This document shows positions 1 to 11,821 of a DNA stretch of 64,000 bases, piece by piece. Each line of letters begins with the position of its first letter. The stretch's first letter is position 1. This stretch comes from Guillardia theta CCMP2712. Its lineage: Eukaryota > Cryptophyceae > Pyrenomonadales > Geminigeraceae. Made by a program: the position numbers and the translations under genes. The notes beneath the pieces were generated by a model that saw only the letters and a list, made by a program, of their open reading frames with translations, did not search any database and had not been told where the DNA came from. Where the stretch lies: NCBI RefSeq assembly GCF_000315625.1, contig NW_005434661.1, positions 75,111 to 139,110 of the forward strand. The letters are read 5' to 3'.

Positions 1-1271
1 GGAGTAGGGGAGTTGGTGAGTCAGGGGAGTGACCTGAGAAGCATATAGTTTGCCAAAGTTGCGATAGAGTTGAGACTTCGTTCTGTTGCTACAGTCCGGA
101 TTCTGCACAAAAACGTCACTGATAACCTCCTCCTTCTCCCCCCTCCTCTTCCTCCTCCTCGTTCCTCTCCCCACCACTCAACTCCACATGCTTTTTTTCT
201 TCTACTTTCATTTCTGCCCTCTTCCTCCACCCTTGCTGCTGCTGTTGATCGGACCCCCTCCTCTTCCTTTACCTTGAGGATACTCCAGTTGGCGAGCGAG
301 AGGTATTCCTCTGCTTGTTTGTGCCTGGTCAAGGGATGAGCAGCCGCAGGCAGGAGGAAAAGAGCAAAGATACAGCTAAGAGGAGGGGAAAGTGAGGAGG
401 GGCAGGAAGAATAGGACAAGGAAGGTCCGAATGCAAGATGGGGGGAGATCAAGGGGAGAAAGGAGGTAAGCAGAGGAGAACGGGGAAGTGGAAAACTGGC
501 TGGATGAGAGACCAAAAGAGTAAAAGAACATTATACCTTCCCAATCCAAGATTTGCTTCTGCCAGTAAAAGGTAACAAGGAACCTAGCGAAACAATCAGC
601 AAGGAATCTTGCGGAATGAAATTCTCCTCCTCACCAATTCGATTTTCCCTGACCCATAGATATCTAATGAGAACCGCAGAGCTTGAACTGCTCCGGGTAT
701 AGAAAGCTCAAAGTCTCCATGCACCAGATACTGCAAAGAAATCCAACACTCAGCCCTCCAACCTACCTCCTCCCTCCTTTCCTTCCTCCCTCCTCTCCCT
801 CCCTCCCTTCCTCACTTTCGTCGCTTCCATCCGGCAGAGTTCGATGAGTGCCAGCTTGCTTTTACGCACGCTCGCTTCCTGCTTCTCTCTCTCCTCGACC
901 GTGGGGAAGACGGAAGGAGGCTGCAGGCGGAGTCAGGCTGTCATGTCCTGCTGTCATGCCTAAGAAAGAGCTTCACCTGTCGAAGAGGAACCAACATCTG
1001 GGCAATCTTTGACTTGATTCCGTTCCTTGTGCAATGATGAGCTGCATGGAATCGAACAGGGGATGGGAGGAGAGAGTGGGAGGAGAGGAGCAGGAGGTGA
1101 GGACTACCAATCGAGTTCCAGTGTCGTCCTGTCATAGTAGTAGTATGGAACCCCGTAGAAGTAGACAATAATAGATGCTTGCTTCCCTGTGAGCTCACAG
1201 ATGAACCTTTGTCCCTTGGCTACCGCAAGAGGGTTCAGCTTCTGAGATGGTGGAGGTCGAGTGGTCGCCAT
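1..1271 (-). CDS. ZMYND12: ZMYND12-like MYND/TPR protein, 3' end beyond window
   Basis: Seven exons resolve on the minus strand: 1271-1108, 1025-977, 920-816, 730-635, 583-537, 324-273 and 102-34. Every join keeps the frame, and the last donor (GT at 33-32) leads to exons outside the window. The translation follows the animal ZMYND12 order: N-terminal PLAVAKGQR, then DWNGIKSKIAQMLVPLR, the helix KLALIELC, AVQALRFSLDIYG, VPCYLLLAEANLGLGR, QAEEYLSLANWSILK and LYRNFGKLYASQ. The last blocks are TPR helices. ZMYND12 is a ciliary/flagellar protein in animals; a flagellar role here is inferred from homology. The zinc-finger region keeps only one of the expected cysteines (ICELTGKQ), so the MYND finger looks degenerate. 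Start at 1271 matches the family N terminus. Introns are 47-212 nt and pyrimidine- or purine-rich. Confidence in identity is high. Confidence 0.87.
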
Positions 1272-2329
1272 GATCCTGAAGTAGAGAAAGATGATCGTAA
1301 GTGTTGAGGAGCTCTGCAGTTATCTTCCACCACGCAGCACACCTCTGTCTCTACTTTGTTAGGCCTACAACTCAGCAACACTTGCAAGCTCCTCAGATCT
1401 TCAACTACTTGAAAGCAACTGTTAGATACCAGTACTATCGTTTCACCCTTTCCAATGTCACCCCTGCATCCACCTGCACTCTCCTCCCTTTCTTTCTCGT
1501 CATCGTCCTCGTCCTCGTCCTCATCCTCGTCCTCGTCCTCCCTCCCCATCCTCTTTCCTCCCTTCCCCCATCCGTGCAACCCCAACGGCTCAAGCATGAC
1601 GGGCTCGCCTCAGCTGTCGCCTCAGTGCTACTTGCGGTACGAGTGGGGATGAGGGTTTCCTTGTGCAATTGGTACGAGGGGGGAAGAGGGTTGGGCCGTT
1701 ACGTAGGTTCCAGTACCAGAGATTTTACTCAAACGAGACAGCCTAAGAGGCGCCTCCTTTTTTTTTTTCTTGGTAGAAATTTCAGGGGGGCGGGGTCGAA
1801 TTTTTTCGACATGTTCATCGAAATTTCCTGGGTAACGGCCGAAATTTTCGGGTCAAACAGGGAAAATTTGGGTGGGGACGCAGAATTTCAGAGGGGCGGG
1901 GTCCAAAAGTTGGGAGGGGAAGCTGCACGCCTCTGCGAACATGGCGGGCTGTGGAGGAGGAGAAGAACGGGACATGCTGGCGGCCATGGCGGGAAGACCC
2001 TAAGGACAGCAGAGCTGAAGAGTTGTAGAGACCAGCAGAGAGCAAGTTCCTTGTGCGCTGTTGTTTGTTGCCCCTTGCAAAGAAGTTCTGAGCTGTGATT
2101 TTGGAAGTTGTTGGGAAAGGAAGCAGGGTTGTGGGGTTGTGAGGAGAAGATAGGGTATACAATCGATCCTTGAGGCAAGTTGAGGAAGAGAGATACTTCT
2201 GATCCTTCTGGAACTTTTGCGCCTTCTCTTGGATCAGGTTTGGACTCCAGTAGCCTCCCCATTACAGTTTGCATCGATTTGCCTCATACGCCAGCAGGAA
2301 ATCTGCTACAGGCCGACTGAACCCCACCC
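1272..2329. promoter_or_regulatory. Divergent intergenic region with GC boxes and GTAACGG motifs
   Basis: Lies between the start of the minus-strand ZMYND12-like gene and the plus-strand gene at 2330. Open frames here carry no recognisable protein and are dominated by a (GTCCTC)n microsatellite at about 1498-1546. Visible motifs are CCGTTAC at 1696-1702, its complement GTAACGG at 1832-1838, and two copies of an ATTTCAG(A/G)GGGGCGGGGTC block near 1779-1797 and 1886-1904. These could serve a bidirectional promoter, but that is inference from position only. Confidence 0.4.
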
Positions 2330-4358
2330 ATGTCGAAGCCTGCAACACAGAATATGAATGCTGATAGCGAATCTGAAAAGTCGACGCCTACGGATCCTTC
2401 CAAGAGTAGAAGTGGAAGGCTCAGGAACGTTCCAAATTTCGCTGCCATGGCAGCCGGCGTATCTGGGAAGGCGGAGGGCTCCCCGACAAAGACCCCATCT
2501 AAGACTTCTAGGAGTCCAACAAGAGGAGCTCAATCTTCTCCTGAGCATGATGGTCTAGACTTTACTGAGCCGATCAAGCCCAGGAGGCTGTACACAGATG
2601 ACAGCAGCCGGAGGGAGGGCGACGAAGATACTGAAGACGAGGAGCCTCCTGTGGTGAAGAGGCAGCCGCCGAAAGAGGTTCCTTCCCCAGAGCAGCTGGA
2701 GTCTTTCAAGAATTTGCCAATGTGGGTCAAGAACCTTGAGTTCCTGACAGAGCCTCTTGAAGGAAGCAAATCCAGCTACATCCTCCGCAACAGCGAGCTG
2801 CTCCGTGCTTACTTCAGGACGCAGCAAGGGCAGATGTCCGAGCTGTTTGCTGTCTACGATAGACACCCTCCCAACACTGCGCTTGATCCCAAGTCTGGGA
2901 CTCTTTACTTCATCAGGACAGAAGAGGGCCTGCAGGATAAAGCCATCAGCCTCAAGAGCGTCGCATCTGGACCCACCAAGCACACCTGGAAAATGGCGTG
3001 GGGACGGTTCGAGATCCGCGAGCTTGCTCGCCTTACCTGACATGCTGTCGGCAGAAAGACGCACCTGAAGAAATGGGGGATCTTGTATAAATCATATCGC
3101 TGTCGGCACATGTACCAGCCCAAAAACAGCCCTCCACCTTACAGGATGCAGGTACAAGTCAAGCCTTCACTGTCTTGTTTTTGCCTCTGATCAACTCGGT
3201 GTAGATTTACGTGCTGGAGGAGCACGATGTAGATATTTCAAGGGGTGACCGTTTGTGTCCTGGGTTGGCTCTCGTGCAGGTGAGACCTCGTTTGCGGATT
3301 CTTAACCTGTTTGACGATTTGCTGTAGATCTTGTCGCTGGAGCACGCTCCGTTAAGACATCGGTTTGTGCACTTCCTGCCCAGTCTTCATAACATCTTGA
3401 TGTAGGAACAAGCCCAAGAGAAAGTACGAAGAGGAGGAAGACGAGGAGATGTCCGACGAACCTATCTCTCCTCCTCCCTACGTTCTTTCCACGCCCCGTA
3501 CCCCTTTCACCCCAAATAAGTACGCGGCGATCCCTCAGGATCTGGGGCGGGTGAGACTCTCAGTATGTCTATCAGAGGAGACCTCTTACAAGGGCTGCAG
3601 GGCATGTGCACTCCCCGGAAGGTAGCGCAGAGGCTGGACTTGGACGTCGACAGGGACCCGCTTTCACTCTCAGCAGAGGCCCTCAGAGCTCTGGAGAAGC
3701 AGTCCTTGTTCCAGGACCTTCCCAACCCTCTCTCTAAGATCTCTCCCACCGATCACTACCAGGTGCTGCCAGCCCTTGGCCTCTTGCAAGTCGCCGGTGA
3801 CCTTGTGGTTGGCAGAAGCGGGTCGTGCTGGAAACCAAGTTCAACCAGCAGCTCGTTACTGCAAGCCTTCCTGACCAGGTCACTTCCTCGCTCTCCCCCG
3901 CCCCCTCAGCTGACTGTAGCATCAGGCAAAGCTCTTAAAACTGCAATATGGGGAAATGTCCACGGTGAATTCACAGGCCTGCCGCCTCCCGTGTGCAGGA
4001 TTGACTCTCCTCTGCAGGCTGTGCTTGCCGGTATCGTAACGGGCAAGCCCTGGGGTCTGCCGGATGTACGAGGAGTCTGTGCTGCAGTTGGGAGTGATGG
4101 TTTGACTAGATCGACATCTCGTGCTCCATCGGCCTCAGTGGGAACTCTACCCCCTGCAGCGACCTGACGGCGCTAGGGTAAATGGCTACCTGCTTGCCAG
4201 CTGATCCGACTGACGTCAACTCTGACAGCTGGGCTCACTTGATCTCCTTGTGTGCGGCCCATGAGGAGCTGGCGAAGAGCAAAGTACAGCTCGTCCCTGC
4301 TGAACCGCTCAGGGTGAGAAATCGTCTCTTCCTCTCTACTGCTCTAGCTCCTCTTTCC

Positions 4359-4404
<46 letters not shown>

Positions 4405-4661
4405 CTTCTGCTCCTCATGTCGTGGCTGAGCTGCAGCAGGCCATTGCGAAGGTTACAGATCTAGGAGGAATGTCAGGTAACGTCAAAGTAGGGGCTTTGA
4501 GAGCAGCTGACAATCCTTCAGAGTCTTGTTCGAATGAGGCGGGCACGCGCCAGGACGCCTTCGCTACTCCTCCAACGTCAGTGAAGCCGGTTACGAGCCT
4601 CAGCTTCGAGGACTCTGCCGGGGAGCCAGCGGAGAAGGTGGCGAAAGTATTGGAGCTGTGA
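2330..4661 (+). CDS. Unknown multi-exon protein
   Basis: Not recognised. Resolved exons are 2330-3006, 3055-3151, 3205-3279, 3328-3362, 3406-3550, 3601-3762, 3816-3878 and one starting at 3910; later exons up to the stop near 4661 are approximate. The N-terminal 130 residues are low-complexity, Ser/Pro/Lys-rich and acidic. A compact part follows, with WVKNLEFLTEPLEGSK, LLRAYFRTQQGQMSELF, then KMAWGRKTHLKKWGILYKSY spanning the first splice. A basic-acidic linker (KPKRKYEEEEDEE) and a C-terminal part with AAHEELAKSKVQLVPAEPL come next. The final intron contains a (CCCATG)n repeat. The basic and acidic tracts would suit a nuclear protein, but nothing proves this. The start is the first ATG of the long frame. 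Annotation beyond about 3950 is uncertain. Confidence 0.6.
4357..4404. repeat. (CCCATG)n microsatellite
   Basis: Eight or so perfect hexamer units. It lies between coding blocks of the gene starting at 2330, just after a GTGAGA donor, so it is probably intronic even though it can be read as a His-Ala repeat. Confidence 0.9.
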
Positions 4662-4671
4662 GGGGAGGAGG

Positions 4672-4716
<45 letters not shown>
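4672..4716. repeat. (GAGGAC)n microsatellite
   Basis: Perfect hexamer array immediately 3' of the stop of the preceding gene. The remaining 4717-5054 holds a pyrimidine-rich tract and an in-frame upstream extension of the LZIC frame (ATG at 4995); no other gene is seen. Confidence 0.9.
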
Positions 4717-5054
4717 CAGCTCAAGATAAGACGTTAAAAAGTTGCCCGAATAAAATTCCCATTAGATTGACTGCAACGTTTCCTCCTCCTCCTCCTTCTT
4801 GCCCCCCCTTCCCTCCCTCCCTTCCGGACGCCTTCCCTCTCTCCCTCCCCCCCCCCCTCCAACACCCTTTCTCCCGCCTCCTCCCACTCAGTCTCCTCTG
4901 CCCGCCTCTCTCTCTCACACGCTCCTCTCCTTCACGCTCACACCGACCACGACTAGACCCCTGCTCTGTGCATGTCATCACTCATGTTTGAGGTATGACC
5001 GGTGCTTTTGGGTCCCTTCGAAAGCAAGGACTGGGGGTAGGGTGGGAAAACAGC

Positions 5055-5771
5055 ATGTCGGGATATGGCAAAGAGGAGACAGCGAAGCTTCGCAGCAACG
5101 TGGAGGATCAGGTGAGTGGGGAGGAGAGAGACGAGGAGGAGGAGCCGGAAGAGGAGGAAGGGGAAGTAGGTAGGTGAAGGAGAAGGAAGAAGTATGAGAG
5201 AGAAGGAGGGACAAGGAGGAGGTATTGTTGGGAGGATCAGGCGATCAGCTCGGTTGACATGTGATGGTTCGTTACAGCTTGCACGCCTGCTGCAGCAGCT
5301 TCAAGACTGCGAGGACCTGAAAGATGGTGCCATCTCCTCTCTCCTCGCCCCTCCTCCTCCTCCCTCCTCCTCCCTCCTTTCTCTCAGTCCTCATTGTCGC
5401 ACAGATCTCGACGAGGACGAGTACGAATCGACAAAGCAGGACACTCTGAACCAGCTGAGGTAGATGAGCTGCCAGCCTACGAAGAAAGATCACGATGTCC
5501 TGCAGAGAATTCGAGCAGTCGCTGCAGAAGATGATCGCGGGGGACATCACTCTAGTCAACGACCTTGGGGGAATGAGATTGGCGATTCAAGGTTTGATTC
5601 AAGAAGGAGAGGAGGACAGGGAGAGGACAGGGACAGCACGAGATGAGATGGAGAATACGGATTGAGAGGACCAGGACCAGGACCAGGACCAGGACCAGGA
5701 CCAGGACCAGGACCAGGACCAGGACCAGGACCAGGACCAGGACCAGGAGAAGGAGAAGGAGGAGCAAGAGA

Positions 5772-5839
<68 letters not shown>

Positions 5840-6407
5840 CAGGAGTTAGCAGGATCTCTTATGCTGTTGGTGTGCAGGGGCAGTCAGTCAGGCGTTTCGC
5901 ACTCCCGAGGTCATCAAAATGTTTGCCAACAAGCAGCCAGCACAGCTTCGTCTGCGCCTGGAGCAGAAGTAGGAGGAGCAGGTACGACGACATCTTCCCT
6001 GCTGATCGCTCTCATGCAGGAAGGAAGACCTGAAGCTCAAGCGCATCACCCAAGAGTCCTACATGGCACAAGTCGTGGAGATCCTGACGGCGCTAAAGAA
6101 GCTGGGAGAGGAGGTGGCTTGCTCCTACCTCCCGCCTCCTCTTCTCGCTGACCCTTTCGCAGCTCAACGCGGAGGAGGAGGAGTTCCTGAAGAAGAATAT
6201 GTCCCAGCAGCTGGCGCAGTTCGAAGCTGCCTCCTCCGGTGACACCTGACTCGTGCTCTGCGCTGCTCCTCCTGACACACACAACAAAAGACATCTCCGG
6301 CTCCAGCATACTCTCCACGGTACCTCCAGCTACTCTCTCTCTTTCTTGCTGCTCACCCTCTCTTTCTCCCACAGGCTGCCGGTCAAGTGCGAGCTGCCAA
6401 GAACTAA
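5055..6407 (+). CDS. LZIC: LZIC homologue (leucine zipper and ICAT-like domain protein)
   Basis: Exons 5055-5111, 5278-5326, 5405-5459, 5506-5591, 5878-5968, 6020-6113 and 6163-6238 join in frame, giving about 175 residues (human LZIC is about 190). The spliced protein shows the leucine-zipper block LARLLQQLQDCEDL, then DEYESTKQDTLNQL, DITLVNDLGGMRLAIQ, AVSQAFRTPEVIKMFANKQP, and the ICAT-like helices with VEILTALKKLGEELNAEEEE. These match the LZIC family along its length. In animals the ICAT-like domain is related to beta-catenin inhibitors; the cellular role in algae is not established. The start at 5055 matches the family N terminus better than the in-frame ATG at 4995. The last exon is ambiguous: an acceptor at 6386-6387 ends at TAA 6405-6407, while the stronger acceptor at 6373-6374 would end near 6430. 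The intron 5592-5877 holds two hexamer arrays. Confidence 0.93.
5667..5838. repeat. (GGACCA)n and (GGAGCA)n arrays inside an LZIC intron
   Basis: Two hexamer arrays, about 5667-5748 and 5773-5838, lie wholly within the LZIC intron 5592-5877. Long Pro-Gly or Arg-Thr frames through them are artefacts of the repeat. Confidence 0.92.
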
Positions 6408-6430
6408 CACAAGGAGCATGTCTTGTCTGA

Positions 6431-6841
6431 ATGAAAGAAGTTTTTTCCTCTTCGCTCGTGCTTCCTTGTTTGATCCTTTTTCTTGTGCAATCCGGAGAGA
6501 CTTTGAATATCTCAGTGCAAAGCAAGAACAGCAGGAGGCGAGCACCAGAACAAGTAAGGGTAAATAGCTTCTAAAAGCGTGATGGAGCAGAGGAGAGAGC
6601 GGTAGGAGGGTACATGGAAACAGAGACGACAGCACCTTAGTTGGATCGTTACATTAACAGCATTTGGGCAACGAATAAATGCAGCATACAACTCGCCCAG
6701 TGCAATCGAGTCCAGTCCAGCTCAGCCCAGGTAAGACAGGTTGAATTCAAGTCAATACAACACAAGTCTAGCTCAGCCCAGTCCAGTCAAGATATGTGAA
6801 TACTAGACAAGTCAAGTCCAGTCGAGTCATGACAAGACAAG
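6431..6841. other. Intergenic, degenerate AGTCC/AAGTC repeat
   Basis: Convergent intergenic space between LZIC and the coiled-coil gene. From about 6706 to 6848 the sequence is a degenerate array of short units such as AGTCCAGTC, AGCTCAGCCCAG and ACAAGTCAAGTC, reaching the stop codon of the minus-strand gene. No gene seen. Confidence 0.6.
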
Positions 6842-9159
6842 TCAAGTCTTCTTTGCTTCTCGCCGGGGATCAAACCGTTTGAGGATCCGATAGAAGTCAA
6901 GGCCGAAGGGCTCTGATCCCTGGAGATGCTCGACGAGGGAGAGCAACTTGGAGTTCAAGTCGTCGACCTCAGCGTCAGCCTCCTCCTTGCAGGTGTTCAG
7001 CCTCTCCACCTCGCTCAGCAGAAACTTGTTCTTGTCCTGGGCGTCAGCGAGCGACAACCTCAAGGCAGTGACGTTCTGATCTAGACTGATCAGCCTCGCC
7101 TGCTCTCTTCTGCTGGGCGAGCCCTGGGAGCTGTCCTTGAATGCGCGAAGTCTCCTTTCGAGCTCCACGTTGTGTCTCAGAGTGTTTGCTAAGAACAAGT
7201 GCCACCCATGAGACGTGCTCAATTCTTTGATCGCTTCTTTCACCTGGTTTTCTACTGCAGCAATCAGGTCACCTTCACCTCACCAGTCACAAACTCACCC
7301 GGCGTGCGCGTTCCTGCCATGCTTGCAAAACGCGAGGACTGACCGCTGGTATCTGGCAGGAGACTCACTGAGATGTTACTGAAGAGAGCTGCCAGCTCGT
7401 TGTCGATCTCCTTGGAACGTTTGAACTCGATCTCCTCGATGCCCTCGATCACAAACCTGATGGTCTTTGAAATCGTCGACATGGTAAGTTTCAGCCTCTC
7501 CTCCTCCTCCTCCTCCTCCTCCTCCTCCTCCTCCTCCTCCTCCTCCTCCGCCTTGACTGACAGTTTCAACGACGAAGCTGCAACAATAAACGCTTTTCCG
7601 ATCTCCTCCTCGACCCCTTGCACGACTTCTTCAAGGGAGGACAAGGAATCGTCGAAGCTCTTGCTCACATGCCCCTCGTCGTACGCCGACCATTCCGACA
7701 GTTCACAGGGCACGGGAGAGTTTTCAATGACATCGGAGAAGGATCTGCTCTGAGACATAAGTTTCACCTTCAAGTTCTCGTTCTCACTCTCCATGGCAAA
7801 GATTCGAGCATACAGAACGAGCTGTTCATCGATATACTTGTCTATGGCAGACTGCTTGTCCGCTAGCTCAATCTGCAGGCGCTCATATTTCGCTTCCAGA
7901 CATTGCGCGGTTGAGATGTCCAGAACTTCCGTAAAGTCTCCATTCGAGCTTGACGCGTGATGTATCTTTGCATCTTGGATACGATCATCACACGCATCCA
8001 ATGAAGGTGTGTTAGTCGGCATGTTTGTTGTTCTCATCTGAGCTGATCGCACGGCACATTGTTCTAGATGTCCACCGTCATTGAACGGATTGCTGTCGAC
8101 ATCACCAGCTGCTTGGCTCACGTGCTGCGACAGAGCCAACACCTGAGAGCTCAGCTGGTCATTCTCTGATTGGAGCAGCGACATCGCAGCCTCCATCTGT
8201 TCGAGCTTCTGCTGTAGAGCCTTTTTCTCCTCGACCTGCTTGTCGCTTTGCAACACGAAATGCTTCTCCACGGCCATCAAAGTCCTGATAGTGTTCATCT
8301 GACTTCTAACAACCTCCGTTATGCTCTTCTCAGAGTCCTCAAAGAGACTGTCCAACACGTCCAATCTTTGAGATGCGTCGGCAATGTCCGCAGCAAGCAG
8401 CACATTGAGCTCTTGGAATGCCTGGAAGAACTCCAGGAGGTTGTCGCCGAGGAGCTTTATCCTCTCGCTTGAGATCATGTCTCTGATCTGTGCGAAGACA
8501 GTGTCCGAGTCGTTCTTTCTCAGCCTCGCGTTCTCAGCATTCAGGTAGGTGATCTCTGTTCTCAGCAACTCGATGTGCTCCCCGGCTGCCTGTTTGTCTT
8601 GCATGGCCTCATTAAGCAGAGCATGTAGGCTGTGGAGCTCACTGATGAGCTCTGGCATTGCTCCTGCCACCTTCTGCCTCTGCGCCTGGTCATGCTCTAA
8701 CCTTGTTTCAAGCTTGGCCAGCATTGCAGCGAGACGTCTGTTGTTGTTTCTTTCCTTTTCCAGGCACGTTTGAAGCTCAGCTTGTTGATGTTTAGCCAGC
8801 ACACCCGAGCTTTTATCCCTCAAGACGTTCTGGTCCTCGAGTTTGCTCTCCAACCTCTCCACTACCTTGCTCCACTCTTCATTGCTGGCCAGACGCATTG
8901 ACTCTGATTCATCCAGCTTACTTTTGAGCAGGCAGACATCCTGAAAGAGCTGTTGATTCAGCATTTCCGTGTTGGTTCGAGTCTTCTTCTGTTCCACCAA
9001 CTCATCACAAGTTTGCATCAGCAACCGGCGCAGGTCCATACATTCCCGTTTCCACTCTACCATCTCAGAGCATAAGCTGCAGCAGAAGTCTCTTGAGTTT
9101 GCCGTGCTATCAGCCGACATTTGATCCTGATTGTCAACTTCTTTGGTTGCTGTCAACAT
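6842..9159 (-). CDS. Long coiled-coil protein, two exons
   Basis: Exon 1 is 9159-7299 and exon 2 is 7254-6842, separated by a 44-nt intron (GTGAGT...CTGCAG) that restores the frame across TPVENQVKEA. The product is 757 residues. Long heptad-like stretches rich in Glu, Lys, Gln and Leu run through most of it, for example MVEWKRECMDLRRLLMQTC near residue 33 and LEQMEAAMSLLQSENDQL mid-protein. An acidic poly-Glu run of about 17 residues is encoded by a CTC-repeat at 7497-7549, close to the end of exon 1. No enzymatic motif or membrane segment is seen. This is the architecture of a structural or tethering protein; no specific family is recognised. The ATG at 9159 is followed by continuous coding. 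A CCGTTAC motif lies 33 nt upstream on the other strand. Confidence 0.85.
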
Positions 9160-10483
9160 AATTTGTTCGCACTATATGAAGCTCCTGTCCTCCGTTACCA
9201 CAACCGTCTGATCATTGAGACCGATCAATCCCGGCCATGCGCATAATCAGTTCCGCACTGACCTCTCTTCTTTCACCACCAACACATCCGCCTTGCAGTG
9301 GCTCCTCCCGACTCTCAAGTCTTCTTTGCCAGTCCGTGACTTGCTTGCCTCGTTTGAACCAGCACTGACTCTCAGTACTGTTTCTGCTGCCGCAGTTTGC
9401 TCCTTGGTGTCTGCCCCCTCGTTCAACTCCTTTACTCAGTCCCTGTCATTTCACTCTCCTTCTCTAGAGGCACCTTCCGACTACCTACTTCTTCTTCCAA
9501 CTCTGCTGCTCCTGCTGCCGCTCCTCCTCCTCCTGCTCCTCCTCCTGCTCCTGCTTCTCCGACTCAAGTCTAGAGTGTGATCGCCTGCCCTTCCCTGGAC
9601 TCGCCCTCGAACAACTTGTCCTCTACCCACCCCCTCCGGACCGTGACCCTCAACAGGGCCCCTCCAAGTAGCTCCTACTACCCACCCTCCCCCTGCCAAT
9701 ATGGTACGGTACCCCATAACATCAGTCAAAGTTGACAGAATATCGACGGGGTCCTCTGGCCGTCGGACCCCCACCCTGTCCGGAAGTTCACCGCGGGACG
9801 GTCGCCGCTCTTGGGTCCCGGTTCGTGACTGCGGCCCTACACGCACTGTGGTCAGCCCCCGGCCCGGCAGTCGGAGGTCATCGTTACCGGGCCGGCGGCC
9901 ATGGACTCAGGCTCGGACCGTCGGGCAGCCGGGCTCAATGCGCGGAAGTTTACTCACTCGGAATTAAGTTAAAAACTACTCAGTCACTAGTACCGCCGAC
10001 TCGGAACGAGTCAACCGTAGTGAGTGACGCCGGCCCCGGTGATTCAACTTTGTAAACTGGCAAGTGACTCAGCCTGCCGGGCCATACTCTCAGGCTGACC
10101 GTACGGTACGGTCACTACTCAATGACGGCGGGCCGCGGGCCGCGGGCCGCGGCGCCGGCCCGGGCGCGCACCGTACGGTCAACTTGAACTTGGCAAGGCT
10201 TCCGTTACCCTTTGGGTCGATGATCGGTTACGCCTAAAGGTCTGCATTCCCCTCGGCATCCCTGGATGGGCGGCCAATGGGAGGTGGTGGAAACGGAGGA
10301 GGTGGTGAGCAGCTGAGGACTCGCCTCTGACCACGTAAATGGCTGCCCTCAAGTCTGATTGATACCCTCGATATCGTCTCTTCTCAGCTTCTTTCCTATC
10401 CATCTGCACTCCAAGGGCACTAGCTGACCTTGGTTTCCTCCGATTTGATCGAGCTTTGACCCGAGGAAGCAAGGGTACACATC
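9160..10483. other. Intergenic region with GC-rich element
   Basis: Between divergent genes. 9215-9590 is pyrimidine-rich with CTCCTG runs and no convincing protein. 9690-10180 is a GC-rich block with repeated CCGGCCC, GTACGGTA and GCCGCGG words and short ACTCAGTCACT-like segments, resembling blocks near 29260, 39870, 43960, 55920 and 60640. CCGTTAC occurs at 9192-9198 and 10202-10208. No gene is supported. Confidence 0.5.
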
Positions 10484-11521
10484 ATGGATGAGGTAGCATC
10501 GAGAGATATCTCCTGGGATGAGATCGACAAGTTCAAGTACTACTTCTATGGTCCATCGCTATCCCTTCTCGTGCGGTTCTGCCTGTATCCTTTGTCTGTC
10601 GTGAAAACAAGGTTGCAAATGCAGAAGGATCCTTACTCGATAGCAGCAAGTGCACCCTCAGTGAACCACTATAGTGGGACTCTGGACGCATTCCACAAGA
10701 TCATCCGGCACGAAGGGGTACGTGGATTGTTCAAAGGCTTTGGAGTCAGTACTGTCGGAATCGTGTCGGGGCAGCTGTACATCACGACTTACGAATATGT
10801 GCGCCATCATCTGATGCACATGAACGAGAGGAACAGGTTCATCTCTCCGAAGAGGATGAACGTGGTGAGGAACGCAGTGGCCGGGGGATGCGCATCGCTG
10901 GTCTCGCAGACCATCGTGGTCCCGATCGACATCGTCTCGCAGAAGCAGATGATGAACTTTGGCACCGGTGACTCCAACGGCTCTCTGGTCCACGTCAGCA
11001 AAGAGATCCTACGGCAAGATGGGGTGAAAGGATTTTACAAAGGGTTCGGAGCTTCTTTGTGCGTCTATGCCCCATCTTCAGCGATATGGTGGGGTAGCTA
11101 CGGGTACCTGAGGGAAAGGCTGCAGAGCCACTTTATGCCTACGTCGCATGCCTCCAAGCGGTTGACGGAGGCATCAGCTGGAGCATCAGCTGGATTGGTT
11201 GCAGCCGTAGCCACGAACCCGATAGACGTGGCAAGGACGCGGCTTCAGGTGCGGGATCGATTGATACTCTCAGCTCTCTGATTTACCCAGTCCTGACAAA
11301 CTGTCGACCAGGTGGAGGGGCATCCGCGAGATGGCAGTAACCTGCGGACTACTCTCCGGCATCTCTGGTGTCAAGAGGGGCCAAAAAGTTTGTTGAAGGG
11401 AGTCCAAGCACGCATCATGGCATCTGTACCATCTTCAATCATGATCGTCACAGTTTACGAGCTTGTGAAGAGGCTCAGCAAGAGGACAGACAAGCACTAC
11501 CCGCATCGAACGAGCTTGTAG
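10484..11521 (+). CDS. Mitochondrial carrier family protein, SLC25A44-like
   Basis: Exons 10484-11248 and 11312-11521 give 324 residues, the usual length for the family. Three carrier repeats are visible, each with its signature at the end of the odd helix: PLSVVKTRLQ, PIDIVSQKQ and PIDVARTRLQ. The downstream G-[LF]-[YF]-[KR]-G-F elements are present too (GLFKGFGV, GFYKGFGA, SLLKGVQA). The N-terminal start (ISWDEIDKFKYYFYGP) resembles SLC25A44-type carriers, which move branched-chain amino acids in mammals; the substrate here is inferred and untested. Location would be the inner mitochondrial membrane. The intron sits exactly after the third signature (phase 0). Confidence 0.95.
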
Positions 11522-11821
11522 ATAACAGTTGTAAGGGAAGTAAGTGATTGAAACTTTGACACCAAACCAAGAAGAACAACTTATGTCAAACAATTCATGC
11601 GCATCGGGGAATTACATTCCAGCGACTCGCAAGTTATGCGTTTCCAAAAATGGGAACTTGCGGAGGAACCTTGCCAGATTGGATAAACCCTGGCTGCCCG
11701 GTCACCTCACCAGCCTTGTCCCAATGCCATTGTCGCCTTACGGTCATCCTGCAATCAGATTCAGCGGCAACCCCCATGCACACTTGTCATCACACTAGTC
11801 CTTCTGCCCTCTACCTCAGTC
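11522..11821. other. Short intergenic region
   Basis: Three hundred bases between convergent genes. Short frames exist but show no recognisable protein; probably 3' UTRs. Confidence 0.5.

Noticed and set aside
1301-2098. A 265-residue plus-strand frame upstream of 2330
   Set aside because: Contains a (GTCCTC)n repeat and no organised protein sequence; lies in the divergent promoter region.
4995-5054. In-frame upstream ATG extending LZIC by 20 residues
   Set aside because: The LZIC family starts a few residues before the KEETAKL helix, matching the ATG at 5055.
5643-6033. Long Arg-Thr and Pro-Gly repeat frames that look like collagen- or SR-like proteins
   Set aside because: They are hexamer microsatellites inside a verified LZIC intron (5592-5877).
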